A stretch of 64,000 bases of DNA. Source: WJKG01 sp964627305 (GTDB lineage: Bacteria > Zixibacteria > MSB-5A5 > GN15 > FEB-12). The position numbers and the translations under genes were made by a program. This document shows positions 9,165 to 18,836 of this stretch, piece after piece; within the stretch, counting starts at the first letter, position 1, and each line of letters opens with the position of its first letter. The stretch is taken from NCBI GenBank assembly GCA_964627305.1, contig CAZVHP010000001.1, forward strand, positions 186,001 through 250,000. The letters run 5' to 3'. The notes beneath the pieces are model-generated. The model ran no database searches. It saw nothing but the letters and a program-made list of their open reading frames with translations, and was not told the origin of the DNA.

Positions 9165-9528
9165 GCGGTGGATCTCTCCGGTTTCAACAGTAGAGCCGCC
9201 GGTCTTGGCGCACGGCGGCTACATTTTGCGATGTCTCTGTATTGTATCGGTCTGGTTGTGATAATCTTGATCAGTGACAGCGTGCGTCATGATCAGGCAA
9301 AGTGATTTGCCGGGCGCTGTCTTCTGTGGTGTTTCCTGCAGAGCCAAGGGGGACTGAAATGATCCGGTTTCAGGTATCGGTAGTGGGCCAATAGATATCA
9401 AGAAAACCGCGGGATGGACGATAACTAAATAGAATCCCACGGGAGCAATCCGGTTGGGGATGCAGTCTTGTGTTGTCTTGTGAAGATGAAGAAACAGATT
9501 TAGAGTCATAAACATGAAGGAGGTAGCC
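9165..9528. promoter_or_regulatory. Divergent intergenic region with an inverted repeat
   Basis: Shared upstream region of the signalling operon (leftwards) and the outer-membrane unit (rightwards). It holds an imperfect inverted repeat at 9268-9295: TGATCAGTGAC and GTCATGATCA separated by seven bases, a plausible operator or leader hairpin. I see no promoter match strong enough to place. The last part carries AAGGAGGT at 9517-9524, the ribosome site of the next gene. Confidence 0.4.
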
Positions 9529-12201
9529 TTGCGCCAGTACCCACTTCTGGTACCAATGCTCCTCGTGGCCGCGCTGCTGATGCTTTTGCCTGTCAGTCAT
9601 TCTCATGCAGGTGTGAGTGGCAAGATTTCCGGGCTGGTGGCTGACGCCAAGACCGGTGAGCCGGTCGTGGGCGCGACCGTCCGTGTACTGGGAACCAACC
9701 TGGTCACGAAGACGGATATTGATGGTGAGTATTTCATCATTAACGTGCCCAGCGGCAAGTTCGACCTGGCGGTATCGTCGGTAGGCCATGAGCAATTGGT
9801 GAAATCGGAAGTCCAGGTGTTGGTTGATCTGACCACGCCTGTTGATTTCGCTCTCAAGCAAACGCTTGTTGAGCTTGATGAGAGCGTTGTTGTGCTTGCG
9901 GAGCAACAGGTCATTCAGAAGGACCTGACCGCATCGCGCCTGATTTTCACCGCGGATCGTCTGCGGACACTACCGAACATTCAGACGGTACAGAACGTGC
10001 TGACGAATTACCCTGGGGTTGTGGTCGGTCCGGACAATGCTATGCACGTACGTGGTGGACGTTCGGGGCAGGTGACGTACTACTATGACGGCTTCAGTGT
10101 TCAGGATCCGTTCGTTTCCAACGCCGGTATCAGGATTATGCCGGCCTCGCTCTCGGAGTTATCATTGACCACTGGAGGTTTCACGGCAGAATACGGCGAA
10201 GCGCTTTCCGGGGTGGTCAGCGCCGTGACCCCGGAGGGAACATCGCAGTACCACGGGAGACTGAAGACCTTCACGGGCTTCACGCATCGTTACGATGTGA
10301 CCAGCGGCACGTGGGGGGATCTGGAGTCGATATCGAATCGTTCCCTGGCCGGAAACCTCTCGGGTCCGGTGCCGGGATTCAATCCGAAGCGGTTCAATTT
10401 CTTCGTGGCCGGTGAGTTGCTGCAGGACCCGGGTTCGCTGCCGCATGATAACATCAACTCGCGAACCGGTATCTTGAAACTGTCGACTCAACCGGTCTCG
10501 AATCTGCGGTTGAAGAGTAATGTGACCTATTACAAGTCCGATGGTGACATTTACACTCACAGAGATGTGAATGGTCGCTCTTATGATTTCAACCTTGACG
10601 GATTGCCGATATTTGAGAAAGAGGCTTACCTGGCGGGTGTCTCCGGCAACTGGACGGTGGGGGAAAACAGCATTGTTTCGGCGACATTCAATCGTTTTTC
10701 GACCATGACAGAAACCGGTCCGGACCGACTGCAGGGTGCCCACTACACCGAGTGGGACGGTTACTCGGTTGATGAGAACGGGGTATACAACGGAACAATA
10801 CATGAAGTCACTTACGGAGCCAACATTGATTACTCGGATCCTATGCAGGTGACCGGATTTGTGGTAGGGGATGACTACGATCCTACCTATCACAAGCGTG
10901 AATCGGCCTACAACTCGTTCAACCTCGCATATGTCAACCAAGTGAACAAGAGCAACCAGATCAAGACGGGATTCGAGTATCGCCAGTACGATATCAGCTG
11001 GGACTTCATCCAGTTCTACAATCAACGGCCTTACGGCGAGGAGTATTCCAGCAAGCCGAAGATTGCCTCGGCCTTCATCCAGGACAAGCTGGAGTATGAC
11101 TATTTCGTGATCAACCTGGGTGTGCGCTATGACTATCATGACGCAGACATCACCTACAATGCAACCCCTCAGGGGATCGAGGCAACGTGGAAGCGGGCCG
11201 AGTCGAAGAGCCAGTTCTCACCGCGCCTGGGTGTGTCATTCCCGATTTCCGAGAAGACGATGATGCACTTCAACTACGGCTTCTATTACCAGGCGCCGGC
11301 CTTCCAGTATCTGTACACGAACCTCCAGGGCGACATCACCAGCGGTTACCCGCTGCTGGGGAATCCCAACCTCGAGCCGGAAGAGACCGTGTCGTATGAA
11401 TTGGGTCTGGACCACGTAATCGGGAGTGATCTACGCCTTGATGTCACCGCATATTTCAAGGACATCAAGGACCTGGTGACCACGCGTTCGTCATTCACCT
11501 TTGACAACCGAGCCGTCACGCAATTCGACAATGCCGACTATGGTTCGGTCAAGGGCATTGATGTGGCACTTGAGAAGCTGCCGGGAGCGGGTCATCTGAG
11601 TGCTTCAGTCGCCTATTCATATATGGTTGCGCGAGGTAACGGCTCGGATGCTTATGAGCCGTACTACACGTATATCACGGCGCCTGAGACTCACCAGGAA
11701 CCGATAACTGAGTACCCGCTGGACTTCGACCAGCGGCACACCTTGACAGCGGTGTTCGATTACCGTGTGCCGGCTGGCTGGGACGGTCGTCTCTGGGGGA
11801 TGCGAATCCCCGCAGCGTGGGGGCTTAACGTTGTCGGTCGTTACGGATCGGGACTGCCGTACACGCCGGTTGACGCCAACGGCGCCCCGCTTGGGGAGCG
11901 GAACGAGGGCCGACTGCCGGCCAACTACTCGGTTGATATGCGCTTCAACAAGGACTTCCCGTTGTCAGGGGGGCGTCAGAACCTGAGTTTCTTCGTTGAA
12001 GTCGACAACCTGTTTGACCGTCGCAATGTGATGAGTGTCTACGCCCGGACCGGGCGTCCTGACGACGACGGGTATCGGATGAGTGGAGGGGTGGCGCTTG
12101 ATCAGGCAGCGCTTGATCACTACGACTACCTGTATGATCACGATCCTCAGAATTTCTCCAGGCCACGGACCGTTCGGACCGGGCTGGAGTTCACGTTTTA
12201 A
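9529..12201 (+). CDS. TonB-dependent receptor with carboxypeptidase-like N-terminal domain
   Basis: Outer-membrane import barrel of about 890 residues. After a signal peptide ending at SHSHA comes a carboxypeptidase-regulatory-like beta domain (GKISGLVADAKTGEPVVGAT), then the plug with the MHVRGGRSGQVTYYYDGF motif, then a barrel rich in alternating aromatic residues that ends in the canonical terminal phenylalanine (TGLEFTF). I prefer the TTG at 9529 because a perfect AAGGAGGT sits four bases before it and lies inside the reading frame of the alternative ATG at 9514, which has no ribosome site. The next two genes follow closely and form a unit with it. SusC/RagA-like, but no SusD partner is present. 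Confidence 0.88.
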   Translation: MRQYPLLVPMLLVAALLMLLPVSHSHAGVSGKISGLVADAKTGEPVVGATVRVLGTNLVTKTDIDGEYFIINVPSGKFDLAVSSVGHEQLVKSEVQVLVDLTTPVDFALKQTLVELDESVVVLAEQQVIQKDLTASRLIFTADRLRTLPNIQTVQNVLTNYPGVVVGPDNAMHVRGGRSGQVTYYYDGFSVQDPFVSNAGIRIMPASLSELSLTTGGFTAEYGEALSGVVSAVTPEGTSQYHGRLKTFTGFTHRYDVTSGTWGDLESISNRSLAGNLSGPVPGFNPKRFNFFVAGELLQDPGSLPHDNINSRTGILKLSTQPVSNLRLKSNVTYYKSDGDIYTHRDVNGRSYDFNLDGLPIFEKEAYLAGVSGNWTVGENSIVSATFNRFSTMTETGPDRLQGAHYTEWDGYSVDENGVYNGTIHEVTYGANIDYSDPMQVTGFVVGDDYDPTYHKRESAYNSFNLAYVNQVNKSNQIKTGFEYRQYDISWDFIQFYNQRPYGEEYSSKPKIASAFIQDKLEYDYFVINLGVRYDYHDADITYNATPQGIEATWKRAESKSQFSPRLGVSFPISEKTMMHFNYGFYYQAPAFQYLYTNLQGDITSGYPLLGNPNLEPEETVSYELGLDHVIGSDLRLDVTAYFKDIKDLVTTRSSFTFDNRAVTQFDNADYGSVKGIDVALEKLPGAGHLSASVAYSYMVARGNGSDAYEPYYTYITAPETHQEPITEYPLDFDQRHTLTAVFDYRVPAGWDGRLWGMRIPAAWGLNVVGRYGSGLPYTPVDANGAPLGERNEGRLPANYSVDMRFNKDFPLSGGRQNLSFFVEVDNLFDRRNVMSVYARTGRPDDDGYRMSGGVALDQAALDHYDYLYDHDPQNFSRPRTVRTGLEFTF

Positions 12202-12215
12202 CCGGAGCACGACCC

Positions 12216-14969
12216 ATGAAGACGCAGAAATACATTATGTCTGGTGTCCTGTTGGGACTGGCCGTGCTCGTGTGTCTATCCACGGCAGCGGCCCGGCCAC
12301 CGGCAGCCGAGCGGGTGCTTGATCGAGGTTCCGACCCTGATGGGTTGGTGCAGTCACCGCAACCGGGAACGGCTGACCAGATTACTCACAACCGCGGCAA
12401 TATCGCTGTAACCATTGACAATTTCGGGTATGTCGGAGGCTACTCCTACTGGGGCCTTCCATCGGGTGAGTACCCGCGCAACTCCGGGCATGACTACCTT
12501 GCGGAGATCATGTACTGGATGGGCGGTGTGACCGCCTCGGGGGACACGCTCGTAGCCAACACAGCCGATGATTTCCAGGGTATGGCAGTGCCGGTCAACG
12601 GCGACCAGCTTTACAGGATCTACCTGTCGACTGATTCGACCCGGTACTACCAGTATGACCGCACGGATACGGTCGGTCTGGGAGCCGGCAGTCCGGCTTT
12701 TGGCTGGCGCGTATGGGATCCGGAAAGTGAGAGCTTCGCTTACAATCAGAAGTTCAACAGCCTTGCCTCTGATTTCCGTCCCGGTGGTCCCACCTCTCTA
12801 CAGGACTCCCACTACCGGTTCAACGATGCTGCCGGTGGTCAGTCATTGATGGGGCTGGAGATCACCCATACCTGCAAGCAGTGGGACTATTGCTACAATG
12901 AGGATTTCATCTTTGTTGAGCTGAGGATCACCAACACATCGACAGAGAGCTACAGCGAGTTCGCAATCGGTATCTACACCGATATCGATGTGGGCGGACC
13001 TGACGGTACGGGTGAGAACGGTCGGCTTGAGGACCTGGTCGCCCATGATGCCGAGGCCGGCCTGGCCTGGATCTATGACAACAAGGGCTGGGATCCGGGT
13101 TGGAAGGCTCGGACCGGGGTGTTCGGCACCAAGCTGCTGAAGACGCCGGACAATGTCGGGTTGACCGGGTTTCGCACCGATGACTGGGCCTACTTCCCGA
13201 CCAATGACCGCGCCCGTTACGCGATGATTTCCTCGACCGACTTTGACCAGTCGCTGCCGCCAACCGATCAGTTCTACGTTATGTGTATCGGCGGTCTTGA
13301 TCTTCCGGCGGGTGAGACCATAGAGATTGTGTACGCGCTCGTGGCCGGTGACAATGAGTCCGACTTCAAGGCGAATGCCGATCGGGCGGAGGAGTTGTTC
13401 CTGTCTAACTACATCGGCCCGGAGCCGCCGGCGCTGCCGGTGCTGAGCGCTCGAGCGAGTGATCGCAAGGTCTATCTGCACTGGGGTGATACCTCGGAGG
13501 TGGCGGTCGATCCGCAGTCGGGCGTGGTCGATTTCAAGGGCTACAAGCTCTACCGTTCCGACAACCAGGGACTGACCTGGGGCGACGAGGACCGGAGCAA
13601 TACCAACAACTGCCTGAGCGTCGATTACTTCCCGATCGCTGAGTATGAAGTCATCTCGGCGGGAGACCCGATTCAACACAACTTCGTCGATACGGGGCTC
13701 TACAATGGTGTGGAATACTGGTACTGCCTGGTGGCCTATGATACCGGCAATGCTGCTTTCGGTGTTGATCCGCTGCAGAACGGGTTCGGTATCGCCGGTG
13801 AGGTGAGCAATATTGTCGCCGTGACGCCGCGCAATGACCCGGCCGGTCACTATGAAGCCGCCAGTACGGTGACACATCAGTACAGCGGTAACGGCAGTCC
13901 CTCGGCAGGCTCGGTGATTCCGATCGTGTTCGATCCGGCGCAGTTGAGAGGGGCCAGCTACGAAGTGAGGTTTGAGGAGTTTTACGATACGACCTACTGG
14001 CACCTTATCAACGTCACGACCGGTGACACGGTGCTGGCCAACCAAACCCGTTACAACGGCGACCCGGAGTTCTTCCCGGTGGCCGAGGGGTTGCGGGTGG
14101 TGTTGCGCAACGGTGATCGCATCCCCGCCAGCGCAGCCCAGACTGCATTTGGCGGAACCGATACGACGCTGGCGCCGGATGAGGATTCGTTCTATGGACC
14201 GGCCGTGCCCACCCTGGCGTACTCGCTGGGAGCCACGCCGCTTTGGGATACCACGCTCATCTACGGTGGCATTCACTACCGGTCAACCTACGAGCTGCGC
14301 TTCACCGGTGACAGCACGCGGGCAACCGCGGTCGATGATCCGTTCTACGGGACCGACTTCGCCTACTGGGTACCGTTCGAGGTCTGGAACACGACGACCA
14401 ACCAGCGGGTATCGCTGGGTGTGTTCGACTTCGAGTTCGATCTGGACTGGGATCCGTATGACCTCCTGGCGATCATCAACTATCCATACGACTCGCTGGA
14501 ATCGGTGACGTACTATGCGTTTCCGGAGTATTACAGCTGGTTGTTCGGACTTGATGTGTCGCGTTACAACCCGCAGATCGGCGATGTACTTACGATTGAG
14601 GGAGCGCCCATGAACGGTGCTGACGATGTCTTTGCCTTTGACGTGGACGGTATCGACGTGACCCAGGCGGCCGCGGAGCTGCCGGGTGTGCGGGTTGTAC
14701 CCAATCCGTATTTTGCCCGCTACTCGGCAATGGTGGAGACGGACAATCAGTCAGTGCTCGAGTTCCAGAACGTGCCGGACCGCTGTACGATTCGCATCTA
14801 CACGCTTGCCGGCGATCTGGTTGAGACACTTCAGAATAACGATGGTGCCGGTGTTGTCCGTTGGGATTTGCTTTCGAGCAATCGCCAGCAGGTCGCTTCG
14901 GGTATCTACCTTTATCATGTGGAATCCCCGTACGGGGACCACGCCGGCCGTTTTGCCGTAATCAAGTAG
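12216..14969 (+). CDS. Large secreted protein with fibronectin-like and C-terminal sorting domains
   Basis: A 917-residue exported protein, signal peptide MSGVLLGLAVLVCLSTAAA, ribosome site GGAG. The N-terminal half is a beta-rich module of unknown family with many Trp, Tyr and Asp residues. A fibronectin-III-like stretch follows near residues 410-520 (VYLHWGDTSE, FKGYKLYRSDN, VEYWYCLVAYD). The last 85 residues (VVPNPYFARYS, IRIYTLAGDLVETL, ASGIYLYHV) form a FlgD-like Ig fold of the kind used as a type IX-like sorting signal in the FCB group. Placed between a TonB-dependent receptor and a PorV-like barrel, it is a likely surface or extracellular partner of both. Function is not recognisable. 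Confidence 0.8.
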   Translation: MKTQKYIMSGVLLGLAVLVCLSTAAARPPAAERVLDRGSDPDGLVQSPQPGTADQITHNRGNIAVTIDNFGYVGGYSYWGLPSGEYPRNSGHDYLAEIMYWMGGVTASGDTLVANTADDFQGMAVPVNGDQLYRIYLSTDSTRYYQYDRTDTVGLGAGSPAFGWRVWDPESESFAYNQKFNSLASDFRPGGPTSLQDSHYRFNDAAGGQSLMGLEITHTCKQWDYCYNEDFIFVELRITNTSTESYSEFAIGIYTDIDVGGPDGTGENGRLEDLVAHDAEAGLAWIYDNKGWDPGWKARTGVFGTKLLKTPDNVGLTGFRTDDWAYFPTNDRARYAMISSTDFDQSLPPTDQFYVMCIGGLDLPAGETIEIVYALVAGDNESDFKANADRAEELFLSNYIGPEPPALPVLSARASDRKVYLHWGDTSEVAVDPQSGVVDFKGYKLYRSDNQGLTWGDEDRSNTNNCLSVDYFPIAEYEVISAGDPIQHNFVDTGLYNGVEYWYCLVAYDTGNAAFGVDPLQNGFGIAGEVSNIVAVTPRNDPAGHYEAASTVTHQYSGNGSPSAGSVIPIVFDPAQLRGASYEVRFEEFYDTTYWHLINVTTGDTVLANQTRYNGDPEFFPVAEGLRVVLRNGDRIPASAAQTAFGGTDTTLAPDEDSFYGPAVPTLAYSLGATPLWDTTLIYGGIHYRSTYELRFTGDSTRATAVDDPFYGTDFAYWVPFEVWNTTTNQRVSLGVFDFEFDLDWDPYDLLAIINYPYDSLESVTYYAFPEYYSWLFGLDVSRYNPQIGDVLTIEGAPMNGADDVFAFDVDGIDVTQAAAELPGVRVVPNPYFARYSAMVETDNQSVLEFQNVPDRCTIRIYTLAGDLVETLQNNDGAGVVRWDLLSSNRQQVASGIYLYHVESPYGDHAGRFAVIK

Positions 14970-14980
14970 GGAGAACGACA

Positions 14981-15979
14981 ATGAAAAAGCTCGTACTTAT
15001 TCTTGTCCTGGCGCTGACGGCGACGACCGCATCGGCCGAGTTCTCCAAGACCGGCTCAGCGGGCGCGCAGTTTCTGAAGATCGGGGTCGGGTCCAAGTAC
15101 CAGGGGATGGCCGAGGCGGGGGCCGCGATGGCCAACGACGTGTATGCCATGTACTGGAACCCAGCGGGCCTTGCCGCGATCGATGGTTCAGAGATCAGTT
15201 TCACCAACGTGAACTGGCTATTGGATATCGATTTGAACTACGTCGCGTTTGCGCGCTATTTCGAGGATGTCGGCACCTTTGGTGTATCGGCGGCCATTCT
15301 GTCGATGGATGATCAGGAGATCACGACCTTCGAACAGCAGTCAGGAACCGGCGACTACTACTCGGCCAGTTCCTACGCGATCAGCGCGTCGTTTGCGCGG
15401 CAGCTGACCGACAAGTTCGCCTTCGGTATCAGCGCCAAGTATCTTGGCGAGAAGATTCACAATGAGACATCTCAGGGGTTTGCTTTTGATTTCGGGACCA
15501 TGCTGCACACGGGCTTCCGAAGCCTGCGACTCGGGATGAGCATCAGCAACCTCGGGCCTGAGATGGAGTTCACCGGTTCGGACCTCGCTGTGCGCTACGA
15601 CAGCCGCAACGGTGAGGGAACCAATGATCCGGTGCCGGCCAATCTGTCGACAACGCCGTATGACCTGCCGATGCTGTTCAGAGTGGGCATGGCCTATGAT
15701 GTCGATCTTGGCCCGAAGAGCCTGGTCACGTTTTCCGGAGAGATCAAGCACCCGAATGATAACATTCAGCAGGGTGCAGTGGGTGCGCAGTTCGGTTATT
15801 CCGAGCAGTTCTTCCTTCGTTCCGGGTACAAGTTCAACACGGAAGAGGAGGGGCTGGCGTTCGGTGCCGGTCTGGCGACCAACATCAGCAATGGCACGAA
15901 GCTGGTGATCGATTACGCCTGGCAGGACTTCGGTCGGTTCGAATCGGCCCAGCGTTTCAGTATCGGATTTGTGTTCTAA
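14981..15979 (+). CDS. PorV/PorQ-family outer membrane protein
   Basis: A 332-residue barrel. The signal peptide MKKLVLILVLALTATTASA precedes the family opening FSKTGSAGAQFLKIGVGSKYQGMAEAG-type sequence and the strongly conserved AMYWNPAGLA motif; the protein ends in the strand FSIGFVF. The FadL-like fold is used in the PorV family to release or anchor type IX secretion cargo at the outer membrane. The frame extends upstream to 14861, overlapping the previous gene, but the ATG at 14981 with GGGAGAAC is the proper start. Its position right after a sorting-domain protein supports an export or anchoring role, and a strong terminator follows. Confidence 0.88.
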   Translation: MKKLVLILVLALTATTASAEFSKTGSAGAQFLKIGVGSKYQGMAEAGAAMANDVYAMYWNPAGLAAIDGSEISFTNVNWLLDIDLNYVAFARYFEDVGTFGVSAAILSMDDQEITTFEQQSGTGDYYSASSYAISASFARQLTDKFAFGISAKYLGEKIHNETSQGFAFDFGTMLHTGFRSLRLGMSISNLGPEMEFTGSDLAVRYDSRNGEGTNDPVPANLSTTPYDLPMLFRVGMAYDVDLGPKSLVTFSGEIKHPNDNIQQGAVGAQFGYSEQFFLRSGYKFNTEEEGLAFGAGLATNISNGTKLVIDYAWQDFGRFESAQRFSIGFVF

Positions 15980-15996
15980 GCGACAGGCAATCTGCA

Positions 15997-16029
15997 AGCC
16001 CTCGCCCCGGGTGGCGGGGGCTTTTTTTT
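15997..16029 (+). terminator. Rho-independent terminator after PorV-like gene
   Basis: AGCCCTCGCC pairs with GGCGGGGGCT (one G-T pair) around a short loop, followed by eight T residues. Closes the receptor, secreted protein and barrel unit. Confidence 0.92.
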
Positions 16030-16122
16030 GACTCGGTGCTGGACAGCACGTGTACAAGTGACATATATTGCTCTCGGTTTTTGTCTGTAAATCATTGTCA
16101 ACCATAGGGAGTGAACCAACCC

Positions 16123-17715
16123 ATGACGGAGTTTCTCAACTGGCTGCGCCGCCGCAGTTGTCGATTGACCCTTGGCGTACTGGTGCTTACTTTTGCTTCG
16201 GCTCACGCTGCCCCACCGGCGGTGGAGGCGATTCGTGAGTACTTCAATCTTCTCGTCTCCGGTAATTTCGAGTCGGCGAGCTACATGTGGACCGAATCCG
16301 CCCAGGAGCGATCGAGCCGATTCGGAATCGTGTTCGACGATATTCCGGTGAAGGCAGACGCCCTCTCTCCGATCGTTCGCAACCTGCCGGTTATGCGCGA
16401 CCATCTCCAGCCGCCGGTGAAGCGTCACGAGAGGCTGAGCGGTGAGGATTTTGTCCGGCTGCAGTATAGCGCTGTTGTCGAGGGGCAGTTGGTAACGCAC
16501 GACTACTACGCTATCGGACAACAGGACTGGTACTGGTTGATCTACCCGCAGGACTACTATTGTCGGGACTGGCCCGTCACGGAGACGAAGTATTTCCGGA
16601 TTCACTATCACCCTGATCAAATGAAGATGCTCAACCCTGTAGTCCTCGATGATGCCGATCTGATGCTCGCCCGGCTGGCTGCCGATCTTGGGCTGAGCTC
16701 AGGGCAGCTTCGGCAGATTGAGCAGAGCAAAATCGAGTACTTCTATTGTGACTCAGATGAGACGGTCGAGAGTATCACCGGCTACCGGGTGAAAGGCACC
16801 CTGGACGTAGCTTCCAACGACATCGTGTCGGCGTTCTTCCCGCATTATCACGAATTGTGCCACCTGCTTGTGAATATCCGCTTGCAGCGGCTGCCGCTGT
16901 ACACGGCGCCATTACTGAGAGAAGGGTTGGCGGTGCACTTCGGAGGACGCTGGGGCAAGGCACCGGCGGTACTGGTGGAACTGGGCGCGTTTCTTCACCA
17001 GCAGGAGATTATGACGCCGGATTCGTTGCTTACCATGACGAGTTTCGAGCGCAATGCCACAGCCGACATCGCCTACTCCGTGGCGGGTCTGATGACGGGC
17101 TACCTGATTGACCGGGTTGGTCTGGAAAAGTATCTGGAGTTGTATCGGAACGCCTCTGGACGGTTTGATTATGTTCATAAGCTCAGCGCCGCCGACATGC
17201 GGACACTGATTCAGAATGCACTGGGGTTGACGAGCTGGGCAGAAGTGCTGACCGGGCTTGACAGGTACATTACTGATAAGCTGACGGCCGGCAGCGGCTC
17301 GGCTGCCGGGCAGCTCAAGGGCAGGAGTATTGCCAGCACTGCCGGCGTGGCCGTGACCGGCAGCGGCGAGTGGTACGGCTTCTCTGTGCAGCCGGAGAAT
17401 CCGGGGGCGGTCGATGTGACCATCCTGTTCGGCCGCGACAAAGCCCTTGACGGGGCATACTCGCTTCTCTACAACGAGCAGTTCGGCGATTCGGTCATGA
17501 CCGAGGGGTTCCGTTTCGGCGTGAGGATGGACCACAATGAGGCCGGGCTGTACGATTACGCGACGAATCACCTGTTGGCTAAGTACATTCTCGGTATCAC
17601 ACCTTCGCCGGAGTACCTCGACCCGGAGACCGGAGCCGTGGCGGTGAAGTTCCGCCATGCGCTGCTTGGTAAGGGTTTGTTCGGTGCTGACAAGATGAGA
17701 ATAGTCTTTCACTGA
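16123..17715 (+). CDS. Exported HExxH metallopeptidase-like protein
   Basis: About 530 residues with a signal peptide (LTLGVLVLTFASAHA). An N-terminal region resembling a small SnoaL/NTF2-like sensor fold precedes a gluzincin-like catalytic core: HELCH at residues 243-247 with Glu244, and a downstream REGLA with Glu267 as the probable third zinc ligand, the spacing seen in MA(E) clan peptidases. The C-terminal 150 residues are beta-rich and unassigned. Start: GTG at 16111 is possible, but AGGGAGTGA lies at the right distance only for the ATG at 16123. Stands alone after a terminator. Substrate unknown. Confidence 0.78.
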   Translation: MTEFLNWLRRRSCRLTLGVLVLTFASAHAAPPAVEAIREYFNLLVSGNFESASYMWTESAQERSSRFGIVFDDIPVKADALSPIVRNLPVMRDHLQPPVKRHERLSGEDFVRLQYSAVVEGQLVTHDYYAIGQQDWYWLIYPQDYYCRDWPVTETKYFRIHYHPDQMKMLNPVVLDDADLMLARLAADLGLSSGQLRQIEQSKIEYFYCDSDETVESITGYRVKGTLDVASNDIVSAFFPHYHELCHLLVNIRLQRLPLYTAPLLREGLAVHFGGRWGKAPAVLVELGAFLHQQEIMTPDSLLTMTSFERNATADIAYSVAGLMTGYLIDRVGLEKYLELYRNASGRFDYVHKLSAADMRTLIQNALGLTSWAEVLTGLDRYITDKLTAGSGSAAGQLKGRSIASTAGVAVTGSGEWYGFSVQPENPGAVDVTILFGRDKALDGAYSLLYNEQFGDSVMTEGFRFGVRMDHNEAGLYDYATNHLLAKYILGITPSPEYLDPETGAVAVKFRHALLGKGLFGADKMRIVFH

Positions 17716-17743
17716 CTGACACCAGTGGGGAGGACGGGCGCGC

Positions 17744-18799
17744 GTGGAGATGCAGGGTGTCTTGATTCTTGCTGCACTGGCACTGATGCTGATGCTGTTG
17801 ATCTGGCTGCTGATCAGGCAGGGCCGGTCGGCGAAGCCCTCGGATGCTCAGGCGGCAGAAATCGCGCTGTCCTCGCTCAAGGCAGAAATCATCCAGAAGC
17901 AGATGGAGGGGCTGGTCTCGCTTCGGGAATCGGTTGACAGCGCCAATCGGTTGCTCAATGAGCGTCTGGCCGATGGTCAGGCGTCACTGGATCGGCGGTT
18001 GCAGATCTTCGGGCAGATTGAGAACCGGCTGGGGCAGTTGGCAACGCAGGCGGAGAACATTGAGCAGGTCGGCCGGAATATCCAGGCACTATCGGAATTG
18101 CTCCGCCCGCCGAAACTGCGAGGTGTGCTCGGCGAAATGCTGCTGGAGCATCTGCTGGCTCAGATACTTCCGGAGTCGCTGTTCGTCATGCAGCATCGGT
18201 TTGAGGATGGACTGACAGTGGATGCCGCGGTGAGGGTTGGAGATCGGCTGCTGCCGATTGACTCGAAGTTCCCTCTTGACTCGTACCAGCGCCTGGCCGC
18301 TGATCCCGATGCATCGAAGGCCGTCAAGGAGTTTGAGCGCGACATGAAGAAGCATGTCGATGCCATCGCCGAGAAATACCTCCGTCCTCATGACGGCACC
18401 ACCGAGGTGGCACTGATGTACATTCCTTCAGAATCGGTGTATGCTGAGTTTGTCGCTCGTCCCGACACGGGGTTCGGCTATTCGCTCCAGCGCAAGGTGA
18501 TTCCGACGTCGCCCGGCCATTTGTATGGTTTTCTGGCCACCTTTGCCGCTTTGTACAAGCACCTTGGTCTGACCACGACCGGCGAGCTGCTGGCCGAAAG
18601 CCGTCGCCTGAGCGCCGGTCTGCAGGCAGTGGCCGAGGGGATAGAGAAAGCGATGGGTCTGACGGAACGGATCGAGGGTTCCGTGCGTTCGACGGGGAAC
18701 AGCCTGAACAGGCTGCGGACGGTGCATGACGATATCGGAAAGAAGCTTGAGCGGCTACGTCATGATGAGTTAGATGGTCTGCACAAGGCGCGAGAATGA
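17744..18799 (+). CDS. rmuC: DNA recombination protein RmuC family
   Basis: A 351-residue protein with one N-terminal membrane anchor (GVLILAALALMLMLLIWLL), a coiled-coil stretch to about residue 120, and the RmuC nuclease-like core: KLRGVLGEMLLEHLL, DAAVRVGDRLLPIDSKFPLDSY and VALMYIPSESVYAE are the signature blocks. RmuC limits inversions at short inverted repeats in E. coli and is predicted to be a restriction-like endonuclease. GTG at 17744 is nine bases after GGGGAGGA. Shorter than the E. coli protein, mainly in the coiled coil. Followed 37 bases later by sthA. Confidence 0.92.
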   Translation: MEMQGVLILAALALMLMLLIWLLIRQGRSAKPSDAQAAEIALSSLKAEIIQKQMEGLVSLRESVDSANRLLNERLADGQASLDRRLQIFGQIENRLGQLATQAENIEQVGRNIQALSELLRPPKLRGVLGEMLLEHLLAQILPESLFVMQHRFEDGLTVDAAVRVGDRLLPIDSKFPLDSYQRLAADPDASKAVKEFERDMKKHVDAIAEKYLRPHDGTTEVALMYIPSESVYAEFVARPDTGFGYSLQRKVIPTSPGHLYGFLATFAALYKHLGLTTTGELLAESRRLSAGLQAVAEGIEKAMGLTERIEGSVRSTGNSLNRLRTVHDDIGKKLERLRHDELDGLHKARE

Positions 18800-18836
18800 C
18801 TCTGGGGCCTCTGGATAATAACAGCGCGAGGACGGC

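Noticed and set aside
10162..11139. 325-codon minus-strand frame
   Set aside because: Antisense to the TonB-dependent receptor barrel; long frames on the opposite strand are expected at this GC content.
12843..14276. 477-codon open frame on the minus strand
   Set aside because: Antisense shadow of the secreted-protein gene; no start context, no motifs, and its codons mirror the sense frame.
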